Assembly (NCBI GenBank): GCA_964391185.1
Contig: CAYMIX010000013.1
Span: forward strand, 1 to 27,982
Length of the DNA stretch: 27,982 nt
From: JAKQEM01 sp964391185
GTDB lineage: Bacteria; Patescibacteriota; Gracilibacteria; Peribacterales; Peribacteraceae
Direction: 5' to 3'
A program made the translations under genes and the position numbers. Within the stretch, counting starts at the first letter, position 1; each line of letters opens with the position of its first letter. The notes under the pieces are model-generated. The model worked only from the letters and a program-made list of their open reading frames with translations, was not told the origin of the DNA and did no database searches. Positions 17,901 through 23,934 of this stretch are shown here, piece by piece.

Positions 17901-19763
17901 ACCTTCACCGTAGCTACCACTCCATGAAACAGCATTAGCGTTCTGTGAGGGGAAACCAGCAGGAGCATCTGCCACAGCAGACACTGTAGCAGTTGAAAGG
18001 GTACGAGCACCAACTAGTGGGCGAGCAGAGGTTGAATTGGAGATGTATTGGCCGTTGACAACAACAGCATTGCTCTGACTAGGTGAACGGTCAACGTAGT
18101 TGACAATACGTGGATCACTTTGACCTTGTGCAAGAGAAACTAGGTTGTTACGGGTATTAGCACCGAAGACAGCAATAGCTTCTTGCGTACGAGTGCCAAA
18201 GGGAGTAGAGTTGTCTAGCTTATGTTGTTCACGATAACCACCAGAAACAACAATACCATAGCAATCGTTCTTGAACTCAAAGCCAATGTTGGTGTGCTCC
18301 ATCTTGGCGCCTGAGATATAGGAGCCATGCTCACTCTGCATTGAGCAACCAATGTGCAAACCGTTAGCAGTGATGCCATGCACTGTAAGAGCATTACACT
18401 CTTCAATACCCAGACCGATACCACCATAACCAGAGACAGTAGAACCGTCCATAGCAGCACCAGCAGATGCCTGTACAAAACCCTCAAACACGACGTTACG
18501 AAGAGAGGCGTAGTAAGCACGCTTCAGATACAGCAGATATTGGTTAGTTGAACGGTGTGTAGGTTCACGCAGATAGAAGTTACAGTCTTGGAACAACACC
18601 TTGACTAGATAATCTGTGTCGATGAACTTTAGTGCATCTGTCAGATTGGTTGTACCATCACCACCTTGGGTGAACATGCACTTGAAGCCAATGTTCTTGA
18701 ATGCCCATTCTTGCTGTAGCCCTGAGGCATTGGGACGCAGGTCGAAACCACGCCATGTAGTGCCATCAGAACGGAAGGTAGCAGCAGAACCAGTAGAGGG
18801 ACCTACAATCAGGGAGGTAGAAGTACCACTTCCTTCGATGGTAACACCGAAACGGCTACCTGTGGTTTCACTAGCCACAACAGGAGCAGCAAGAGTCCAG
18901 ACACCTGGACCAACAATGATTCGATCACCTTCTGCTAGAATAGGGGAACTAGAACGACCATCCTCAGGCATGGCATTGAACAGATTTGCCATGATTGCAT
19001 CAATAGCAGTGCTCTGACCATAACGAGTAATTAGGCCAGGAGAGAACACTGTATCGGTACGGCCACTAGCAGAACGAGCATCAATAGCCTGTTCTGTACG
19101 CAGTGGGTTCATGTAAGCAGTTGTGTTGGTACCAGCTTCTGCTTCACCTTGTGTAGCGAATGTACCACCACCTCCACCACCAGAGGCGTCTAGGACACCA
19201 CCAGAGAGGGTTAGGTTGGTGCCAATTGTAATTTCTTCAATGGCACCTGTAGAGGCTGTAGAACGGCCCAGAAGGCGAGCCGTAGACATAGTGATACCGG
19301 AGGCAGTGACAGCACCCGAAGCGGCTGCCCCAAGGTTTGTGCGTGCGTCGGCAGCGGTGGAAGCACCTGTGCCGCCATCGGCAACAGCTACGTCTGTACC
19401 ACCTGTAACATAAAAATCGGCATCACTTAGGGCAGTGTTAAACTCTGCAGTGGTGCCGGAAACTGTGTTGCTGGTTAAACTGATGGTTTTATTGGTGAGG
19501 GTGATCGTGTTAGCACGCTCAGCAAAAACGAAAGCAGTTGTTGCAACTTGTGTAGTGTTAGTATTGGCTGCTGCTGTAGGAGCAGTAGGAGTACCAGTTA
19601 AAGCAGGAGAGGCAAGTACGAAAGCAGCAACGTTACTGAGAGTAACCTTGCGTGTACTACCGTTAACGCTTTGCGCTGTGTCTGAAACATCAACTACGGG
19701 AATTACGTCACCGTTAGCTAATGTTGCAGTTGCGGTTAAACCAAAGATTGAGGTATTTGCCAT
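14997..19763 (-). CDS. Giant modular tail fibre / tailspike protein
   Basis: A 1588-residue tail fibre. The N-terminal region (1-200) carries standard fibre phrases: SPALTGTPTAPTA, TQVATTAFV, DGGTGASTAADARTNLGA and LLGRSTASTGAIEEI. A poly-Gly linker at 195-200 follows. Residues about 270-560 look like a right-handed beta-helix (IIVGPGVWTL..., then short Gly/Asn-rich coils and ALTVHGITANGLHIGCSM). The middle third has further beta domains. The C-terminal third repeats TLTNKTLT(T/S)PT phrases, plus GYGPGSLWVNTTTPAAFICI and a final domain ending LAQYGTATARKLTSTTWLISGTG that is shared by many phage fibres. It is almost certainly part of the adsorption apparatus. Ribosome site AGAGG precedes the ATG. 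Confidence 0.88.
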   Translation of the reverse strand: MANTSIFGLTATATLANGDVIPVVDVSDTAQSVNGSTRKVTLSNVAAFVLASPALTGTPTAPTAAANTNTTQVATTAFVFAERANTITLTNKTISLTSNTVSGTTAEFNTALSDADFYVTGGTDVAVADGGTGASTAADARTNLGAAASGAVTASGITMSTARLLGRSTASTGAIEEITIGTNLTLSGGVLDASGGGGGGTFATQGEAEAGTNTTAYMNPLRTEQAIDARSASGRTDTVFSPGLITRYGQSTAIDAIMANLFNAMPEDGRSSSPILAEGDRIIVGPGVWTLAAPVVASETTGSRFGVTIEGSGTSTSLIVGPSTGSAATFRSDGTTWRGFDLRPNASGLQQEWAFKNIGFKCMFTQGGDGTTNLTDALKFIDTDYLVKVLFQDCNFYLREPTHRSTNQYLLYLKRAYYASLRNVVFEGFVQASAGAAMDGSTVSGYGGIGLGIEECNALTVHGITANGLHIGCSMQSEHGSYISGAKMEHTNIGFEFKNDCYGIVVSGGYREQHKLDNSTPFGTRTQEAIAVFGANTRNNLVSLAQGQSDPRIVNYVDRSPSQSNAVVVNGQYISNSTSARPLVGARTLSTATVSAVADAPAGFPSQNANAVSWSGSYGEGVYWPITIDPRAGSIKLTWGIKRISGDGMMVPLLTSAGLTGSSNTAWGYLLDPYRRHENASAGVPDIDIAASGNSWSSANNGEVTLTFKRPHLLNTGMRVQSSGTVGTMTAGTNLYVRSVTSETVAVFGLASGTLADPGSITSGSVTIPSDMYQWLGQPDATRDWLVLDRTLPVSYNVVGISLDGSNIPVITLDRTCAAAGIINGSKLMVWGFNDSRLDGVAYTATTGDISGSTITLTALGAMATLDVSSAADNGLDTTAVYGKIGFTELYAALIGKTTGAAACVWRCTRPYVTPGARGPAVVMEGVTNLGDEDTIASATTTSIGTSTGTRVAISGTTTITGFGTAPDGTYREGRFTGALTLTHNATSLILPNAGSNITTASGDTFAAVSLGSGNWRVLRYTKADGTSPSGGGGSVTITGTPSSGQVAEWTSATAIQGVATTGSSSYVRATSPTLTTPTISGLFTHDGAEVVAPNAMGALAIDVTKQLNTKSISADSTFTFSATATTNAWFGLHLTNSDTAGHVITIPSSYSMLRNATITTFTIPASSQLWLVWRYDGSTYRLFGEPGSNGLNNFAASSNPTVNDDTADGYGPGSLWVNTTTPAAFICITASAGAADWNQIDASGGGSGTVTNTGGNLTSNSVVLGAGTVDTKVVAGITSDGTSKIVLGVAGSSVGGVDFKNATSGTVTLSAVAGALGTSTLSLPAATDTLVGKATTDTLTNKTLTTPTINGGTATGLTGFALRNAGTGAFDMTETHNGTLTAGRTLTWNLNDAARTISLAGNVTTAAAFTTSGANALTLTTTGSTNVTFPTTGTLATLAGTETFTNKTLTSPTMTTPVLGTPTSGNLSNCTADGTNSVGFLVVPANSQSAAYTCVIGDSGKSIDHPSTDANARTFTIPANASVAYPVGTCISFSNMTSQVVTIAITTDTMYLAGTGTTGSRSLAQYGTATARKLTSTTWLISGTGLT

Positions 19764-19766
19764 GTG

Positions 19767-19910
19767 TTAAGCCTCTAGTGCAACAATGTCAGTGCCGTTT
19801 TCCAGCAGAAGAGAATCCACACCAGTTTCAATTAACAACTCTGAACTGGAGGGAGGAAAGCTTGTCGCGTTTTTAAAGGGATATAAACGTAACCCCAATC
19901 CTGTAAACAT
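19767..19910 (-). CDS. 47-residue protein in the tail cluster
   Basis: A short gene, easily missed by size cut-offs. Its ATG (19910-19908) follows the preceding gene's stop by a single base (TAA-T-ATG), and its TAA stop lies 3 bases before the start of the giant tail fibre gene. The product begins MFTGLGLRLYPFKNATSF and continues SSSELLIETGVDSLLLENGTDIVALEA. The C-terminal half has an LLxExGxD-like repeated beta pattern (ELLIETGVDSLLLENGTD), seen in small phage proteins of tail and fibre clusters. There is no membrane segment. The tight coupling on both sides and the absence of other coding capacity support a real gene. Function is unknown; a small structural or chaperone-like tail component is possible. 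Confidence 0.72.
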   Translation of the reverse strand: MFTGLGLRLYPFKNATSFPPSSSELLIETGVDSLLLENGTDIVALEA

Positions 19911-19911
19911 A

Positions 19912-20160
19912 TTAGTACAGCGCGATCATGTTTGTAGCAGTTGTGCTAGTAGACAGCACCATGTCTGCTTGGATGGGGAAAATGCCTACTGGCACAGAGA
20001 CAAAGGTAATTGTCTGACCATCAGGACAACGAAGTCGAATATCCCCTGTGCCACCTACATATAATGCACGGCAAACAGGAAACACTGTTGAATCTGAAGG
20101 AGTAACAGCGACGGCTCCATGTGCCGAAACTGTTGCATTTGCGTCACGAAAAGCGCCCAT
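19912..20160 (-). CDS. Small conserved phage structural protein
   Basis: An 82-residue protein. The start at ATG 20160 is supported by the ribosome site GGAGAA five bases upstream; an in-frame TTG at 20172 falls at the T-run of the terminator and is rejected. The protein is one small beta-rich domain with VTPSDSTVFPVCRALYVGG, then GDIRLRCPDGQTITF, then ending TSTTATNMIALY. This VTPSDST..CRALYVG...G wording recurs in small proteins near tail or head-completion genes in many phages; the role is not established. It is the first gene after the terminator that closes the head block, so it should mark the start of the tail block. Confidence 0.75.
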   Translation of the reverse strand: MGAFRDANATVSAHGAVAVTPSDSTVFPVCRALYVGGTGDIRLRCPDGQTITFVSVPVGIFPIQADMVLSTSTTATNMIALY

Positions 20161-20170
20161 TAGTTTCTCC

Positions 20171-20196
20171 AAAAAAGAGGGGCCGAAGCCCCTCCT
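20171..20196 (-). terminator. Intrinsic terminator closing the head-gene block
   Basis: On the minus strand the order is GAGGGGC, loop TTCG, GCCCCTC, then TTTTTT. The arms are perfect over 7 bp (20177-20183 and 20188-20194); a G-T and two A-T pairs extend the stem at the base. The UUCG tetraloop and six-U tract are textbook. It sits between the stop at 20200 and the ribosome site of the next gene, with no room for a promoter after it, so tail genes must be reached by read-through or from a promoter further upstream. Confidence 0.92.
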
Positions 20197-20199
20197 TCG

Positions 20200-20619
20200 T
20201 TAGTCATCCACACCGCCGTTAGCTTCGGCCATGAAGAAATCGATGATTACATAACCAGTACCACCAGCAGTTGAGCTTCCCACTGTGTAAGTGGAAAGAA
20301 CCATCTTGTCTGAGTCTAGCTTGGTTAGCACAGATGCACCAGCACTTGTGCCAGCATTAACAAGTCCTACTTTCGTAGTTGCCATGCTGAAAGCTGAGAG
20401 AAGAGCGGAGGTTGATCCGCTCCAACCCAGAACAAAACTGCCTGCTGCGGTTGTGGCATCCACGGTTTGTAGCACATGAACACCAGTAACTACAGCACCC
20501 TTTGGTAGCGCACACTTAGGAGTTGAGCTATCGGTTCGGGCAATGGGGACGATGAGTTGCATCGTCTCCTTGCGCTTTGGATAGCTAAGCCCTACTTGGG
20601 AAGAAGTAAAGTTAGCCAT
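20200..20619 (-). CDS. Capsid-associated protein of unknown role
   Basis: A 139-residue protein directly after the major capsid gene. The middle is beta-rich (MQLIVPIARTDSSTPKCALPKGAVVTGVHVLQTVDATTAAGS, then SFVLGWSGST) with a C-terminal strand GYVIIDFFMAEANGG. There is no membrane segment or enzymatic motif. A short spacer with GAGGT precedes the ATG. The stop is followed at once by the strong terminator, so it is the last gene of the head block. Position and composition suggest a head decoration, minor capsid or head-completion protein. I do not recognise a specific family. Confidence 0.68.
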   Translation of the reverse strand: MANFTSSQVGLSYPKRKETMQLIVPIARTDSSTPKCALPKGAVVTGVHVLQTVDATTAAGSFVLGWSGSTSALLSAFSMATTKVGLVNAGTSAGASVLTKLDSDKMVLSTYTVGSSTAGGTGYVIIDFFMAEANGGVDD

Positions 20620-20628
20620 GTGTTAACC

Positions 20629-21558
20629 TCAGGCCCCTGGGCTTCCGTAGATAGCTCGTGGATCGGTCCAGCCGAAGCTGTAACGAGCAGTTGCCTTGTA
20701 CTTGGCATTCTCGGTATCGAAGTCTTCATCCATACCGAATTCATCACCACGACGCTCGAAATACTTGAGGCCATTCTGCACGTCAGTGCGGAGGAACCAA
20801 GCATCGGTGTCGGTTAGGTAATGGTTGACAACAACCTCAGGAACCATGCCCATAGTTTTCAGGGCGTTTGGATCGTTAAGGTCAGTGCCAGTACGGCCTT
20901 CAGCCTTTAGAATACGAGTTGCCTCGAACATCAGTTCCTTAGGAATGATGAGCGTCTTGGGACGCACAGCAATCTTCAGGCCACGGTCATTGGTGAAACC
21001 AGCAATGTCAATCACAGCCTGCTCAAGAGCAGCTTCTGAGAGGTCAACTGCGGTAGCAACACCGTTGGTCCAAGTGCCACCAGCAATAGCTGGGTGTGAG
21101 GCTGAACCACCACCGCCTGCGGAGGCAATGAGGGTAGCACCGTCACCACCTAGATATGAGGTGTTGAACGCACGGTTGTACACGTTAGCTGCAACAATCT
21201 CTTTGGTTTGACGCATTGAGAATGCAAGGCTTTGGGCCTTCAGTTTACCTACCACATCATACTGGTCGTCTTCATAGATTTCACGAGTGATGATGAAACC
21301 AAGGGCATACACCACATGGTTGTATCGGCTTGTGAACCCTTGACGGCTAGTGTCGTAGGTTACTGGAGCGCCTTCTGCCTTTTGGACAGCTAGACCGAAA
21401 TGTGAGCTACCAACATCCTCTTCGAATGCCTTACGGCTTGTGTTCTTTTCAAAGAGTTTGTCCCACTCAACTGGATACTGTGCATAAGCATCCCCATACC
21501 AGGTATTAACACCGGGCCATAGGGCCTTAGCAAAACTTGAAGTAGCAATTACACCCAT
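20629..21558 (-). CDS. Major capsid protein (Mu gpT-like, HK97 fold expected)
   Basis: A 309-residue major head protein. The stretch AFEEDVGSSHFGLAVQKAEG, then VTYDTSRQGFTSRYNHVVYALGF and REIYEDDQYDVV, closely resembles major head subunits of the Mu gpT type. It is followed by LAFSMRQTKEIVAANVYNRAF, a long-helix motif typical of the group. The rest includes a Gly-rich loop (ASAGGGGSAS) and the strand-rich PKTLIIPKELMFEATRIL. No N-terminal delta domain or cleavage site is obvious, consistent with a separate scaffold gene upstream. It has the best ribosome site in the window (AGGAGGATATA before the ATG), matching the need for high expression. Confidence 0.9.
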   Translation of the reverse strand: MGVIATSSFAKALWPGVNTWYGDAYAQYPVEWDKLFEKNTSRKAFEEDVGSSHFGLAVQKAEGAPVTYDTSRQGFTSRYNHVVYALGFIITREIYEDDQYDVVGKLKAQSLAFSMRQTKEIVAANVYNRAFNTSYLGGDGATLIASAGGGGSASHPAIAGGTWTNGVATAVDLSEAALEQAVIDIAGFTNDRGLKIAVRPKTLIIPKELMFEATRILKAEGRTGTDLNDPNALKTMGMVPEVVVNHYLTDTDAWFLRTDVQNGLKYFERRGDEFGMDEDFDTENAKYKATARYSFGWTDPRAIYGSPGA

Positions 21559-21570
21559 TATATCCTCCTA
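21559..21570 (-). promoter_or_regulatory. Consensus Shine-Dalgarno of the major capsid gene
   Basis: The minus strand reads TAGGAGGATATA then ATG, placing a full AGGAGG five bases before the start, right behind the preceding stop codon. Most other genes in this operon have weaker sites or rely on coupling. This site can account for a higher capsid translation rate. Confidence 0.85.
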
Positions 21571-22206
21571 TTAGACGCCAGCAACGCCAACGCTACCATA
21601 AGTGTGGACGTTGATGCGAACATGCACCTTGTTATAGGCACTGTTAATCTCATTGTCTGGACGCTTAACTACACCCACGATTTGCAGTGGGAGAGTAGAG
21701 GTAGTAGCAGGGGCTGTGGTTGAATAAACATACATAGGAGAAGCACCAGTGAGAAGTGGTGTGGTATGTGCCGAAGCACCAACGCCTACGTTAAGACCCA
21801 CGGAAGCAGCAGCAACTGCGGCATCAGCTTCAGCCTCAAAGATGAGGTCATCAGCATCAGCTACAAGCACATATTGCTTAGTTGAGGCAGGACGATACAC
21901 GGGAACATCCAGAGCGATTGAGCCAGCAGTCATGTTACCATCAAGAGGGTCTAGTTTGGTATTGATGACACCGACAACAGCGCCGAGGACAGGACCTGCG
22001 GTGATTTGTGACGAAGCAGCAACAACAGCTTCTACAGCGGGAACACCACCAGTAGCTGCTGAGTCTGACAGCTTAACGAGGTCACCAACGAAGACAGGAA
22101 CTGCTTCGCCAGCGGGAACCTCATAGAGATTGCATTGTCCATTGTATGGGCTACCATTTAGGTGCTTTACAGGACGAAAGCCATTGATTTTAGAAGTGTT
22201 AGCCAT
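21571..22206 (-). CDS. Putative head decoration / stabilisation protein
   Basis: A 211-residue protein immediately upstream of the major capsid gene. It starts NGFRPVKHLNGSPYNGQ, a phrase common to phage structural proteins encoded beside gpT-like capsid genes. It continues with a beta-rich body (YEVPAGEAVPVFVGDLVKLSD, then GAVVGVINTKLDPLDG, then KQYVLVADADDLIFEAEAD) and the C-terminal strands YNKVHVRINVHTYG. Ala/Gly/Val dominate and there are no Cys-based or enzymatic motifs beyond one Cys. The most likely role is a capsid-binding decoration or stabilising protein. The start is ATG 22206, with AAAGGA in the 48-base gap upstream; I see nothing else in that gap. Confidence 0.7.
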   Translation of the reverse strand: MANTSKINGFRPVKHLNGSPYNGQCNLYEVPAGEAVPVFVGDLVKLSDSAATGGVPAVEAVVAASSQITAGPVLGAVVGVINTKLDPLDGNMTAGSIALDVPVYRPASTKQYVLVADADDLIFEAEADAAVAAASVGLNVGVGASAHTTPLLTGASPMYVYSTTAPATTSTLPLQIVGVVKRPDNEINSAYNKVHVRINVHTYGSVGVAGV

Positions 22207-22254
22207 TGGGCTTATCCTTTCAATAACGGTTTGGAGTTTGCCCGGCTGCTATGA

Positions 22255-22659
22255 TTAAGTGAGGTCCACTTTGCCGTAATCGGCGTTGTTGGGACGTTTC
22301 ATAGTTTGTTCTTGATCATCTACTAGTTGTTGTTTGGCTGCTTGGTCTTCGTCGTACCATTCTTTCTTGATACGCATTAAAACCGCCTTTGTACCACCAC
22401 CAACAGAGAATTCAGAACTACCGGGTGTCGAAGCGTTATCTACCCGTTTGTCTCCAATCCTACCAGCAACCTCTCGTGGAACAAGTTCATAACCTTGTTC
22501 TTGAAACCGTTCTACACGGTCTGGGTCATCTCGAAGATTTGAGTTTACAATACGATAGATATACCCATCTTCCTTATCACGTACAGAGAGTCGATTCTTA
22601 GCACCGATTGGGGAGCGACGGGGGCGGGCACTTGCCACTTGAGGGGTTTGTTTAGTCAT
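22255..22659 (-). CDS. Small conserved protein between scaffold and decoration genes
   Basis: A 134-residue charged protein. The N-terminus is basic and Pro/Arg-rich (SARPRRSPIGAKNRLSVRD). A small fold-like region follows: DGYIYRIVNSNLRDDPDRVERFQEQGYELV, suggesting a beta-hairpin plus helix. Then comes a Gly-rich loop (SVGGGTKAVLMRIKKEWYDED) and a helical, Gln/Asp-rich tail. Proteins with RLSV..(D/E)..Y.YR.VN and F...GYE are found in the same slot of other podovirus-like genomes, but their role is unclear. Ribosome site AAAGGGA precedes the ATG. A minor head component or assembly factor is possible. Confidence 0.65.
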   Translation of the reverse strand: MTKQTPQVASARPRRSPIGAKNRLSVRDKEDGYIYRIVNSNLRDDPDRVERFQEQGYELVPREVAGRIGDKRVDNASTPGSSEFSVGGGTKAVLMRIKKEWYDEDQAAKQQLVDDQEQTMKRPNNADYGKVDLT

Positions 22660-22669
22660 GATATTCCCT

Positions 22670-23473
22670 TTACTTAATGCCCTTGACGGCCTTTAGGTCG
22701 GCAAGGTATTTCTCTTTGGTAATGGTTCCACTGCGGACCAGCGTGTTCATAATACGCTCTTCTTGCTCAGTAAGTTCAATTTTCTCAGAACGTCCTGCTC
22801 CCTTTGAGCTTTCTTTTCCATTTTCTACAAATGGAGCATTCTGTTTATTGGGATTGGTAAACTTATGAGGAAATTCTTTACGGACACCTTCTTCAACCTT
22901 GCGTAACACCTCGCTAGGAGGGACACCTTGTTGAGCTAGCTTGGCACCAAACTCGTCAGCCCAGGTTCGCATGTATGATACAGATGAATACCATTGATTC
23001 TTGTTCTGCCACGCTGCAAACTCAGGATGTACCTTTGGCTCCTCTTCAACTAGTGGGAGTTCTTGTGCTTGCTTGACCACATCCATTTGCTTTTCGACAT
23101 TCTTGATTTCTCGGTCGATTTGGTCAAACGCAACACCATCTGCATTACTAATTGCCTCTTGACGGGCTTCTTGTAGCTTTGCTAGAGCACGGTTGTACTC
23201 GGTTTCCTGTACTTTTGTGTAGTGTGTCTTGAGGGCTTCTAGAGCCTTTCGCACATTCTTGATTTCTTTACTCTGCCCTTCGATTTTATCAAACAGGGGC
23301 TTACGACGTACAAACTCTTTAGCATCAATAAAATTGTCTTCATCTCCTTCAAACTCTTCCTTTGGGCGCCAGCCCATTTCCATAGCTTGAAGTTCAATCT
23401 CAGTATACTCAGGAGCAGTTTCCTGTTTTACTTCTTCTTGCGTGCCTTCTGTTGGCTTGATTTCTTCAGTCAT
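22670..23473 (-). CDS. Scaffolding protein
   Basis: A 267-residue, acidic, highly helical protein in the standard scaffold slot before the capsid genes. The N-terminal part contains AMEMGWRPKEEFEGDEDNFIDAKEFVRRKPLFDKI (residues about 31-65), a signature of many phage scaffold proteins. A long coiled coil spans about 65-140 (IKNVRKALEALKTHY..., EIKNVEKQMDVVKQA). After a Pro/Glu linker comes a second helical part, and a Lys-rich C-terminal tail (NTLVRSGTITKEKYLADLKAVKGIK) that could be the coat-binding element. Its start overlaps the co-chaperonin stop as ATGA. It would direct procapsid assembly and leave before or during packaging. Confidence 0.87.
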   Translation of the reverse strand: MTEEIKPTEGTQEEVKQETAPEYTEIELQAMEMGWRPKEEFEGDEDNFIDAKEFVRRKPLFDKIEGQSKEIKNVRKALEALKTHYTKVQETEYNRALAKLQEARQEAISNADGVAFDQIDREIKNVEKQMDVVKQAQELPLVEEEPKVHPEFAAWQNKNQWYSSVSYMRTWADEFGAKLAQQGVPPSEVLRKVEEGVRKEFPHKFTNPNKQNAPFVENGKESSKGAGRSEKIELTEQEERIMNTLVRSGTITKEKYLADLKAVKGIK

Positions 23474-23790
23474 TTGTTATCCTTGAAAATACACACAACG
23501 TCTTCATCGTTGATGATTAGATACATTTCATCGTCTTCTGGGTCAGTGACAAACTTACCACCAAACTTAGCAAAACCGATTGTATCTCCCTTTGCCAGTG
23601 TACCAACATAGTCTTGGTGACAAAGCTCTCCAATTTGGAGGACGACGCCTTTGTCCACATTAACCTGTTCTTTACGTTCACTCAACTCAGGAATTAGAAT
23701 GCCAGATGCTTTAGCACTAGCAATACGTTTATCATGTTCCTGTAGTGTAAAGGGCTTAACTAAAATACGACAACCAACTACATTAATCAT
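23470..23790 (-). CDS. GroES-like co-chaperonin (Cpn10)
   Basis: A 106-residue GroES-like protein that would cap the host GroEL to fold virion proteins, most plausibly the capsid protein. The start ATG 23790 overlaps the preceding stop (ATGATTAA); an in-frame TTG at 23823 would add 11 residues and is less likely. Residues 7-14 (CRILVKPF) match the first Cpn10 strand. A mobile-loop-like segment contains the hydrophobic GILIP (30-34), comparable to the GroEL-binding IVL tripeptide. KGVVLQIGE (47-55), KGDTIGFAKFGGK (68-80) and YLIINDEDVVCIF (90-102) complete the fold. T4 gp31 is a known phage precedent for replacing GroES; this protein is more GroES-like in length. Confidence 0.87.
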   Translation of the reverse strand: MINVVGCRILVKPFTLQEHDKRIASAKASGILIPELSERKEQVNVDKGVVLQIGELCHQDYVGTLAKGDTIGFAKFGGKFVTDPEDDEMYLIINDEDVVCIFKDNK

Positions 23791-23932
23791 CTGAGTCCTC
23801 TCGGAACACATCTTGAATGTCAATCAGGGCTGTGATATATCCCTGTCGAAACTTCAAGTCTTCTGGGGTAAAGGAAAGAATTTCACTTTTAACTTCTTCA
23901 AGACGTTCCTGAAGTCGTTGTCGAAATTCAAT
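23783..23932 (-). CDS. Small conserved phage protein with an apparent ATT start
   Basis: A 49-residue frame between portal and co-chaperonin. No ATG, GTG or TTG exists in frame after an upstream stop in the portal gene. The best start is ATT at 23932-23930, two bases after the portal stop (TAA-CA-ATT), the position where neighbours have ATG. The product contains EFRQRLQERLEEVKSEIL, then TPEDLKFRQGYITALID, then QDVFREDSDD. The pattern of (L/F)xxRLEEVKxEIL, an acidic turn, and (Y/F)RxGYixAL.D is typical of small helical proteins found in this slot of podovirus genomes. Its stop overlaps the co-chaperonin start by 8 bases. Coding is supported by the pattern and tight packing; the start codon is the uncertain point. 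Confidence 0.68.
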   Translation of the reverse strand: MEFRQRLQERLEEVKSEILSFTPEDLKFRQGYITALIDIQDVFREDSDD

Positions 23933-23934
23933 TG

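Noticed and set aside
19761..20632. Shared GCCATGTGTTAA at the starts of the fibre gene and the 139-residue gene as a regulatory repeat
   Set aside because: The match is only about 12 bases and is explained by the same first codons and a similar ribosome spacer.
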